A stretch of 40,000 bases of DNA from Glandiceps talaboti (taxonomy: Eukaryota > Hemichordata > Enteropneusta > Spengelidae), in NCBI RefSeq assembly GCF_964340395.1, contig NC_135555.1, forward strand, positions 11,248,931 to 11,288,930, read 5' to 3'. Shown here in pieces: positions 20,737-33,000 of this stretch. A program made the translations under genes and the position numbers. Each line of letters opens with the position of its first letter. Position 1 is the first letter of the stretch. A model generated the notes under the pieces. The model made no database searches, was not told where the DNA came from, and saw only the letters and a program-made list of their open reading frames with translations.

Positions 20737-23700
20737 GTGAGTTTCTGAAATTCTATAGGACGGACGTGAAAAATATTTCAAACAAGTCTCAATACTCAAT
20801 ATCAACTTGGAAAACACTCACTTTGTTTGAATTAACATTCAGATACATATTGCAACAGTTTAGTTAAAGAAATTCATAAATTTATTAGCAAAATGTTGTT
20901 TACATTTTGAATTAGATCGAATTATATACTACTTGATATTTATTTTGAATTTTTAAAATTTTATTGAAACAACTTGATTATGTTTTTCTGCTTGCTAGAG
21001 TCTCTGTAACACAATAAAGTGCAAAATGTGTGTATGAATGGTCTGTTATAGTATGCCATAGGGAAGTGATTTATATAATGTATGAACTGAGTAAACAAAG
21101 TAATCACTGTCATATCCTATCTGTCTATACTCAAAATTCATCTCACTTCCCTACTACATATTTGTGCATGGTGACATTACAGTAATTGAGGGACAGATGA
21201 TTGTACAGATTTGATATGATGTTTTTTGTGTTATATTATTGCCATAAAAAAGTTAACTTCAGTAATAATAATGTTATTTTTTTGTACAATGCTTTCCCAC
21301 ACTGTGCTCAAAACACTTTTACAATTATTTTTACCCCTGGTATGAACCTATAGCAGCACAGTAACCCTTTATACTTCCTCAACTCCCAGGGAAGCATACG
21401 ATACATTGTAGCAACTATAAACACATAGGATTAAAACATTCACATTGTAACCTCTATTGAAAACATTTATCCCTTTTTCCACACAGGTTAGACTGGGATA
21501 GATGGGTAATGATGGGATTAATTGGTTTCACTGTAGGAATGATAGGTTTTCTAATGCATCAATTTATCGATGTCATTGCTGATTTCAAGTGGGACAAAGC
21601 AGAGGACTATATTCAGGTAAACAAGATACATACAAGTCTTTCAGAAAAAAGAAGAAGCTGACCACTAGAAATTTACAAATTAGTTAATTACTTAATATTC
21701 AAATTTATACAGCATATTCTTGACATATTTTATTGATTGATGGGCTAGTTAGTGGTTTGGTTGGTTGGTTGGTTGGTTGGTTGGTTCATTGATTGATTCG
21801 TGAGTGAATTTGTGGGTTGGTTGAATTAGTTAATTTATCATTTTTTTTTTATCAAGGGAAAATACTAGTATTCCTACTACTAGGTGGAAATGTGTGTTCC
21901 CCATTGATATCACCAGGGTACCCCACTTGAATTATACTATAGTACGTTGTATGAACATTTGTGCAAGTTTTAGCCAAAACACTGGTTAAGCATAATAAGT
22001 AGATAAGTGAGTCAGTCAGTGAGAGATAGAGATAGAGACTCAGTGCTAATGGATGAATGGAGAGTTTGTGAGAAAACAAATGACAACATGGCTGACAAAA
22101 TAACCAGTGGAAAAAAATAGAAAGCATCAAAATTTATCATTCAATTGGTAGACTTTCAGCTGAAAACCTGAATGATATCAATTCAATACTGATGACTGAA
22201 ATAATGAATAGATGTTTTATTCATTAAATGTTCAATATCAAATTATTTAGGGTTCTGTATAGTGATGACCATGATAATAGATTTCAGGCATATTTGCACT
22301 AGAGAGTACTATCATATATATATACATACATAATTATTTCTGATTATTTTTCAGGGTGGAGAGACGTTGATAGCCTGGGGTTTTGTTCTTGGTTACAGTC
22401 TTCTTTTTGTATTGGCTGCTTCATTGCCTGTTGTTGTAAGTTGATATAAAATGATGAGCCTCAGCCCATCACTACATAATACCATATGTAGTTTAATATG
22501 TTATTCAATCAATATAGATTCCATCAGTCATTGTTATTATTTTGCTAGGGTTCTCATAGAGTTTAGGGGTGGGTAGGTAGTAGTGTAAAATCTGATTTTT
22601 TCTAATAATTTTTATTTTATTTTATTTTATTTTATTTTATTTTATTTTATTTTATTTTATTTTTTTTTTTTGGGGGGGGGGGGGTAACCTTAGTAAGGCT
22701 TGATAAACGCATAGTGAAACAAAATAAAATTAAAATATTGTTTATTGGTGTAAAGTGATTAAGTAATTTTGGAAGAACCAAACCAGGGAAGGGATTTCTG
22801 TTTATTTAATTTTGATTTAAAAGGTTTGATAAAGTCCACAAATTTAAAACCTTGAACATTTAAAATCCAAATAAAAACTTCTGTTATAATTTGTAGAGTA
22901 CCAAGAACAAGCTTTCATTATGGGGTGTTTTGGGTGATTTAAGTTACTCCGATTTTCAAAGAAATTGGTCTCCAAGGCACATTTTCTCATTAATAGCAGT
23001 AGAAATTCTCTTATTTGATGGTTACTGTAAGTATCATTGTCTATTCTATTTTGTAGTATCTCCGACCATCGGCTTCCGGGTCAGGTATTCCGGAACTAAT
23101 TGGCTACTTAAACGGAACACTCGTACGAAATATATTTAATGTGAAAACTTTACTGGTCAAGGTTTGGTCGTGTATTTGTGCTGTTGGTAGTGGTATGCCA
23201 GTAGGACCTGAAGGACCTATGATACATATTGGGTATGTCAATATTCTTCAAAGACTTGTAGACAACTTTGCATAGGAGATTTCTTATTGATAATTTGATA
23301 AACCTAGTTTATTGGATGGTCATCTTTGAAAAGCAGCCATCATTGAATAGACCTTTCAATAAATAAATAGCAGCCATCTTTGAATAGACCTTTCTGTAAT
23401 AGCAGCCATCTTTGAATAGACCTTTCCATAATAGTAGCCATCTTTGAATAGACCTTCCCATAGTGACAGCCTTCTTTGAATAGATCTTTCTATAATTTCC
23501 AATCATCTTTGTATAGACCTTTCCATAATTTCCATCTTTGTATAGACCGTTCCGTAATTTACTGCCATCTTTGAATAGACCAATCCAATATTTTGATACT
23601 TTCTTTTAATAGATCTCTATGATTTTGTAGCCATCTTTGAATAGATATCTCTGTAGTTTTGTAGCCAGCTTTGAATAGACCTTTCCATATTTTTTGTTAT

Positions 23701-24758
23701 TAATTGTCATGTTATTTTCTGTCTTACAGAGCATTGGTTGGAGCAGGTCTTAGTCAGTTTAAATCTGAAACATTGGGGTTCAATTTACCCTATTTTACCA
23801 GATTCAGAAACTCTGAAGATAGGTAAGTCATCATCCAGGTATAATTATCAGACTTTTGATAATATAGGTCTGACGGGGGAAAGAGCATGATGCTCGGAAA
23901 GGGGTTTGTTAAAGGGGCCAGAGAGGATACTTTCCAGAGAAGGGAAGGTCTGAAAGGGGTTGGTTGTAGTGGACCAGAGAGCTGATCAGATTTTGTGAAA
24001 GTGGTTTGTGTGAAGGGGGACTGAGAAGTGATGCTTTGAAAGGGGTTGGACAGAAATATTTAAATATTGTATTTTGCAATGATTTGAATACTTATGTATA
24101 TGATAGATTAGTCACAGGGCCCATCATAAATTACCAAAGTTCCAGTGCTGGTAAAGGTCCTTGAAAAATCAGAGAAAATCTCAATTATCATTTTGCATTC
24201 TGAAAAAAAAAATGAAATTTATGAATATGTCAGCCAAATCTTAGATTTCCCATTGGCAGAATTCTTTTCTTTTTTTTTTGCTAACTGTAGGAAATTTTAT
24301 ATCTGAGCTAGAGCTCAAAACTAGAAATTGTATGTACCTCTGTTTATTTACTATTACAGGCGTAATTTTATCTCGGCTGGAGCTGCTGCAGGAGTAGCGT
24401 CAGCCTTTGGTGCTCCGGTTGGTGGATTGTTATTTTCCATGGAAGAGGTGTCGTCATTTTGGAATCTGAAACTGTCATGGATGACTTTTTTCTGTTGTAT
24501 TATTTCAACGTTTACAACTGATCTGTTTGACTCGGCATTCACTGCGTTTCATTACACTGGAAACTTTGGCATGTTTAGTGCCGAGAAAAATATCATGTTT
24601 CAGGTAATTCATCAATTATCATTCAATCAATCAATTTATCAATCACTAGATCAATCATTCAATCAACCAACCAATCTATCAATCAATTGCTCACTCACTC
24701 AACCACAGAGCCAAACAACCAACCAACCAATCAATCAATCAATCAACTAACCAATCAC

Positions 24759-24794
<36 letters not shown>

Positions 24795-27700
24795 GTAGTA
24801 TAAAATTCAAAACACTATTTTTATTGACAGTGTAACACAATAACCAACCGTATCCATGGTAATCATTGTGATTGATAAGGTTTGGGAACCTCAGTATAAA
24901 CAGAGAGGGATAAAGCAGGTGAAACTGACATAATTTCCTATATTGCACCATAATATTGTTTTGAAACCCAGGTAAAGTTAGTGGGAAACCCTGGGTAGAT
25001 TTGATTTTACACCCTTACCACACGCAACAAAAATACTGATAGGAAACCTGGTAAAATGACTGGGGTACATAGATTTTATGTACTTACTGAAGCTGCCAAA
25101 AAAAACACCCCCATATATATTTTATAACAAGTGTACAATGAATGATTATGTTTTCACAGAATTAGCTTTAACATATGTATATTGTATTTGTTTATATTAA
25201 ATTATCATTTCATTTTCTTTTCTTTTTAAAGAAGTACTTTCATGTGTGCATTTCCTTATTTATTTATTTATTTATTTATTTTTTCAAAATATGATGTAAT
25301 AGATTTGTATGAACAATATTTGTTCCCATCTAATGAATTTATCCTGATAATTTCCTTTCCTTGCCAAAATATTTACTGTAAACTGACGTCTGAAACTATT
25401 TTGCTGAGTGTAGCATTTTTTTTGTTTTTCAGGTCAGAAAAGGGTTGGATGTAAACATTTTACTGTTTATTCCCACTGTTGTTTTGGGTATCATGGGTGG
25501 CCTCTTGGGGGCGCTGTTTGTATTTATCAACCTAAAACTTGCAAGGTTGAGAAGACTGGTTATGAGAAAGTTATCACAGTCTTGGATCCAAAATATAGCC
25601 AGGTGGATTGAACCTTGTATAATTATTGTGAGTATAAAATACAGTTCAATCTTTGAAGCTAGTTGGTAGCATTTTCACCACTCAAGTCTGAAAAGAAGCA
25701 TCGGGGCACATTCAATTTGCACAATCATAATCATTATTTATTGATCGCAATCATGATTTTGTGTGTTTTCTTTACAACCTTGTTTCCAAAAATGATGTCA
25801 GATTAATCAAAATCATGATTGTGCAACATCAAATGCACCCTAAAATATATTCCAGTTATCAGAAAGACAAAAGATTTGTATATTTTGGCCACTAGGTGTA
25901 CTGTTTGTAGGCAGCTATTGGACCAAAAGTGAGGACCACTATAGTTGGGTACTAATCGTGTTTGTCAAAAACAATCATCCTTTCCCAGTGTTTCATAGCA
26001 AAATTAAGTTGCATTTCTATCCAGTCAAAACATTCAGAAAAAATAGTCCATCCAAATATGTGATAGGACTTCAATATAGTGCTTCCTTTATACAACTATT
26101 GACTAAGATCCCTTTTTCACCAAGAGATATATTTTGACTTTTACAGATTTTATTTGCAACTCTGTCCGTCTTCTTGCCAGCTGCCTTTCCATGCAGTCCC
26201 TTTACATGTTATACTCAGGGTGAAAAACAAGCGTGAGTAGTCAGTTTTATTTTACTTACTAAAATCAAGATTTTGTTCATCTCATCATAGCAAACCTTAC
26301 TAGTGACTAGCAGACTGCACTGTACAATATTTTAATTGCCAAGCGTAAAAGTCAGAGAGAGAGTTGTGGGTAAAATGTTGCCCAGTGTAACACACCAATG
26401 GAAAGTCACAAATTCCTCTCGCCAGACTTGAAGCATACTTGTGATACATACAGTGGATACTTACCAAAATATGCACCTGTTAGGATGTGGTTGTTACGTG
26501 AAGGATGAATCTAGTAATTATTATTATCATAATTATCATGTAATATTCTCATTATATTTGCTGTATTCAAGAATTACTTCACCTTTTTTCACTTCGAAAC
26601 ATTCCTGAACAGACCGAGGGGCTATAGTCCAAGCTGCATATCAACTCCTACAGAAATACAACCAGAACCAACTGTCCGAGTTTACAGCTGTCCACCAGGC
26701 ATCATATTTGAAAACGAGACTTCTATGTGGTCCAATCTAACTTTTAATGAATGTAAGTATTCAAATTAAGGTGTACACCTGGTTTGTTATTCTGATTGGC
26801 CAATCAACCTTTTTGTGATATTTAAAACAATATGCATTACTTGATGAAGCCATTAACCAAGCAATTGGGGTTTCACATTTAAACAATGTTTATTATACCC
26901 ATCTTGCTTGCTCACCAAGTCAGGTTTGTAGCACTTGAACGGTTAATGGGGGATAACCGTCATGGTAAATTAAGATGGTAGGTGTTATGTATTGAGTTGA
27001 ACCAACCCAATCACAGAATCAGACTGATTGTTGGGGGTTCAATGAATTTTTGAAGTAATGCCAAGCATATAAACATTTTGGGACTTTGAAGTTCAGTGAA
27101 AAAGGCATATTGAGATGAATTGAAATCCACCATGCTTTTCCCAACAAAGGACGTTGTGAAAGTGACATCATACATTCCTAATTTTGAAGGTGTTCCTGAA
27201 CCCAAGTTTTCCAGCTGTTCAATGTGTTTAGTTCAATGTTCATTGTGTATATGTTTCATAGTTCATAACTGACTGTTGCATATTATATCATAGTGTACAT
27301 GACATATCATTGTATATCAGGTCCAGGGAATTCATCCATGTTGATACGTCGAGGTAATTCATTATACTGTAAATACAGTAGATGTAAGTATAGTATCTAT
27401 ACAGTGGAACATCAAAACAAAGATTTTATACCATCGTCACCTAACATATGTAAATCTATTAAATCTTAGAAGTGTGACATTTTTTAACTAAATTATAAAA
27501 CCTCTATCTTGTCATCCTTATTATTTGCTAGGTAGAGATTATTGCATTATTTGTAACACTAACACTAAGCTTCTTGATTTTGATTGAGAATGGATTGGAG
27601 TTTTGTAGAACAAAGTAACAGCGAAAGTATAAAACTTCTATTTCCTAGGCGCATACTTGTTTGTTACTCAACTTGTTTTTTTTTCCACTTTCCCGCTTTA

Positions 27701-30005
27701 TAAGCTAACTTGATATCAGCTTTGATTTCCATTGAGTTTCCAATTATTCAATGGCTAGTAAACCAAGAACAAGTGGCATCAACAGAATTGTTCAGAGCAT
27801 TTCACTAACCACTTATAGTAACACTCAAAGCATTTAATATATACAGGGGCACATTGTGTAACTTTTATGGTCAGGGTTACTTTTGTGTCATATTGAAGTA
27901 TCTTTATGATATTATATTAAATATGTTGAATCATTTCTAGAAATTATTATTACATAAATTATGTACCTGTGATTACTTGGCACTAGAGTGCACATGCATA
28001 CTAGTGGTATTTGCACTGCAGGGCAATATCAAAAACATTATTACATACACATATGCAAATGATATGCAAATGAGTGCATGGAATCAAGTTTTTGCATAGA
28101 TTAATTTTTACTGCAGTTTGCTGTTTCGAATAAATATATGTGATAATAACAGAACCCTGTGCTGCATGAGTTCCAGTGTGGGTACTCAGGGGTATTTGCA
28201 CTTGCGCTTGCAGTGTTTTCTGCTGCACTTTCACTCACTATGCTAATGAAAGTATGGCCACAGAGAAAGTGAAGTACACTCATGCAAATACTTTGAGTAT
28301 GCCACACTTGCAGTCACATACCCGTGCCATGGGGCTTGATCATTTTACATCTCTCATCAGATATGTGTGTCAAATAAATATGATATTTTTGTTATCAATA
28401 TATCATAAAAAATACTGCAGTGAGTGTCTCTTGTTTTTCATTTCTCTTGATGCATATTTAACAACGTTTTAGCTCCCTGAATTGACCCAGATTTTCTTCA
28501 AAATAAGTTATAATATGTGTCCTTATTGTGTACTAAGATCAGTTGAAAAGTGGATCTTGGTTACAGAGTATGCCACTTTGAGTTATTTCCTTATCAGCTT
28601 TGAACTGTAGACAGTATAGGCAGAAACAGTTGCACTTCTAACATTTACAACTTCCATACTGGACTGTCAAGATACAACATGCCATGTCACGCTATCAGCT
28701 TGAGAAGCGAGGCAGTGTACTAATACGGCTAAACAACATGATGTATCTTGCAATCTAGCTACTTCCATACATAATTAGTAACATTTTTCTTTTGCAGCAT
28801 AATAATAATAATAATAATGTTGGTTTCTTATATAGCGCTTTCCCACTCCGTGCTCAAAGCGCTTTACAATTATTACCCCTGGCTCGGATCAGAACAGCAC
28901 AACGGCCCTTTAGTCTTCCTCAACTCCCCGGGGAGCATACAATCCATTGCAGCCATTTAAGCGCATAGGATTAAAGCCTTCACATTGCAACCTACATCTT
29001 ACCAGGTCCCCAGTTATACAGCTGGGTTGACTGAGGCACAGTCGTGGTTCAAATCTTGCCCAAGGACTTTAGCCACTCAGAAACAAACAGCAGGCAGCGA
29101 CGGGGCTCGAACCTGCAACCTGTAGATTCCAAGCCGGTCACGCTAACCATTCACCCATCATGACTCCATAAACACTCTAATGTTACACTACATACACTGA
29201 CTTATACTAACTCTTTTATAATGTATGTATTCCAATACATTTTATAATGTCGACAAGAACTATTGCCAGTGTGCCTTTATCGTTATAAGAAACTTTTCCA
29301 TGATCTATAAACATAGGCACACAAGACATATACCGTGCCCTGCCTTCAATGTGATAACAATTTCACCCTAGAGAGTAAAGCCTCTCAACAACAATTTTAT
29401 TAACTTTATATTGTGATCTAAAATCCCTAACCCTAATGTCACACTACAGTCTTTATCATTTTGCCCCAAGTTCTGAAATGAGCTATATGGTAATACATGC
29501 AAAATAAATAGCAAATATTGAATCTTTTCAAATAACGATGTGTGTTCTTAAGAAGAATTAACTCGTACAAGTTGGTGTAAATTTCCAACAGACACTTAAC
29601 ACATTCCAGTGTTATCAGTACTCTAATACAAGATACTAGTATTTATCATTTCTGAGAATGGCACATTACATTTATGAACATTGCAGATATCAGTTCAGAT
29701 TCAACGGAGAGATTTAAAAATAACAGAATATTTGGTTCTTTTGATGGACATTTGCTGATGTGAATTCTTTAATTTTTGTTTATTTATAGTGGCAACTCTG
29801 ATGTTTGTAACTGGAGAGGAAGCAATAGGTCATTTGTTCTCAAGAGAAACACATTTGGAATTTGGTTATGCCTCACTGTGTACTATGTTGGTAGTCTACT
29901 ATCCGTTAGCTTGCTGGACAGCTGGTACTGCAATGTCTACAGGATTAGTAGTACCCATGCTGTAAGTCAGACAATCAATAAATACAGAGTAATTACTGCA
30001 TGGAC

Positions 30006-30043
<38 letters not shown>

Positions 30044-33000
30044 CACAGTGATTGCATGCATCATGAATATATGCATGCATGCATACCTACCCACTTACTT
30101 ACCTGCTTACCTACCTACCTACTGGTACATATATGACTTGCGTAAGTATACACACACTCGCACACTCACAAGCATGCATGTGTGCACATGTGCACAAAAA
30201 CACTATCATACATATTACATAGTTTGATCAATCTTAATGTAAATGTCTTTTGTGCTTAGTAGATCTGTGTGAATGTGTTGCTGTTTAATATAACGTCTTG
30301 GCTTCGCTTATTTTCATTAGTTTGATGGGGGCATTATTTAATGTAAAGGTCCATTGTGCTTATTTTCATTAGTTTGATAGGGTAAACAGTTTCTTGTAAA
30401 GGTTTCTTCTGTTTATTTTGATCAGTTTGATTGGTGCATTGTATGGCCGCATCATTGGTGTAGTGATGATTTCCTTGTTTGGTGTACAAACAGACGAATA
30501 TTGGGCTTGGATGGATCCTGGTGCTATGGCATTGATTGGTGCAGCGTCATTCTTTGGCGGAGTGTCAAGATTAACCATGTCACTCACTGTTATCATGGTA
30601 TGAGTGATATGAACTTTGAACTTTGACCTTCCTTTGCTTGTTTTGGTTTCTCTTCATTCATGTAAAATGAAAAGATTTACAAGAGAACATTTGATGAGGC
30701 ATGTACTACATGACCCCCTAAGTGCTCATTACATTTGATGAGGCATGTACTACATGACCCCCTAAGTGCTTATTACACTTTGCACCCAATTCAAATAGAT
30801 TGTTTCACTTCAACATATTCATGACTGCTGACTCCCTTGAGACAATATGTGTCCATAGCAAAGACCTAGACTGAACAGTGAATTAGGAACAAGTATCAAA
30901 GTGAGTTTCTCGGCAATTTCACAGAAACATGTCTGCAGACTCCAATCAGGCAATGCATGTCCATAGCAAGGACTGCCATAGTCTAGCTGCTCAGTAGACC
31001 TCGGATGTTCTTCCGATACAATAAGACACACGACCGAACATCGCTATCGAGGATGGAACATCCAAGGTCTCACTGCAAACTTCGTTCGCTTATCGTATCG
31101 GAAGAAAGCCCGAACGTCTAGCAGCAAGACTAGGACTGCCACTGAACAATGACAATCAGGAACCAGTTTCAATTCATCTTTCTCAGCAAATATTCATAAT
31201 ATAAGTGTCATAAAATCATGCTGAGACTCACCTCCAGAAGCCAAAGTTTTTTAAAAATGTCTTTATTTCCCACCCTTGAATGGATTATAGTGTTATGAAG
31301 TGTTAATACATGTTCTGAAATACTAATTATAAATACTGTTGGATAAAAGTTGTTATTGTTTCTCAAAATATCCAAAGTAATGCACTTTTAAAATAAATTA
31401 AATGCATTTTACAGTCGCAAAGTGTTTATAATAAATGAAGTCAATTTTCAACAATTTGTTTTCTCTGATTTCAGATGGAGATTACAAATGACATTCAGTT
31501 TCTGTTGCCAATTATGGTGGCCATAGTAGTTTCAAAGTGGGTTGGTGATTTCTTTACTCATCCAATCTATCACTCCATCTTAGAGTTCAAGTGCATTCCT
31601 TTCCTGGACCATGAACCTGTTATTTATGATGACCAACACAAAGCGTAAGTCAAATTAATCGTCGGTTTATCTATATCAAATGAAGTTATGTTGCAATCTG
31701 CAAAAACTAAACTAGTGCATTTGTCTCAAAATGAAGTGAGCCATGGAAATACTTCACGCAAAGACAGAATTAGGTAGAAACAACAACATAACTTATGCAA
31801 AAACAACAGCGAGTGCCTTTGATGTAGGTTCAGGTGACACTTTTATCAGTTCGTTTATATATGTGGAAGTTATAATGTAACTGAAACAGTCAGACTTTAT
31901 TCTTATAATCTGTAGGAGTATTCTATCAAAATATAGTGGTATTTATACTTTGATAAGTTACCACCACTAAATTATCTTGTATGTTTTGCATAAAACTTGT
32001 CCCATTCTTGCTTTAATAGCACAAGCAAGCAAACACACCAGTCCTGTATTTTTTTTCAATGGGTTGTATCATATCATATATTTTGATAGTGAATTCATAA
32101 CTTTATTGCCCCAAGAAGGAGATGAAATACACCCATTTGTGGGTAACAGTGATCATGTTTCCCCTCCCCTTTAATGATCTAGTTTCCCTTTCTGCCACAA
32201 AGTACACTGTATGTCAATCAGTAACTGACAGTTGTCTGGTAGCTTGCATACATAGTTATTGAATACCTATTACCTGGCCTACACAAGGTATAAAAAGTGA
32301 TATTTTATGTACACGAATAATATTTATATGTTAGGTTGACTGTTTTTGTGGCAATGGAATTTAATATCCACACTTTCTTTTAATCTTTTATCTTGTTTGC
32401 TACCCCATACAGTGTTAATTTGGAACTCCACTTAGCCAAAGATGCTATGGTTTCCCCAGTGTTAGTTGTACATCCCAGAGAGACAGCGTATAATCTTGCA
32501 CATTTATTGAAAGACACAGTACATGGTGGCTTTCCAGTCGTCAAAAGTGATGAAAATGGTGGCAACCGGTTCCTTGGTTTGATCACAAGGACAGAATTAT
32601 GTGTTCTGTTGAAAAGCGAAGATTTATTTGAAAGTGCTCAAGAACCTAGTGATGACACACCTGATGTGACCCCACTAGAATATCAACAGGTATCTTATGA
32701 TATAAGGGTGACCCTTTTTTTTCATAAAATCATTGTGTTGGTTCGTTGGTTAAAATGAAACAGAAAATATGACAAAAAAAGGACGTGTAGATGTTGGTGA
32801 TATTTTCAGTTCATAATCATATAGTAATTAATAGTCCAGATGCCTTTAACCAATACCAGTGCAAGTCAGAAGACTACATTTGGCTCATTAAACCTCCCAA
32901 ATTTCAACAAAAAATAACTATTTTCATCCAGAAAAACATTTTTGTTGTCACCATCTTACTTTCAATGACTTAGTATATTTTCTTATATAATATACATTTA

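Noticed and set aside
23309-23506. Minus-strand open frame with repeated [10 protein letters not shown]-like segments
   Set aside because: It follows the 32-bp minisatellite and soon closes as unit length drifts; there are no start or splice signals.
28176-28472. A 98-codon open stretch in CLC intron 9
   Set aside because: No homology, no splice-phase fit with exons 9 and 10, and the AT-rich codon content is unlike the real exons.
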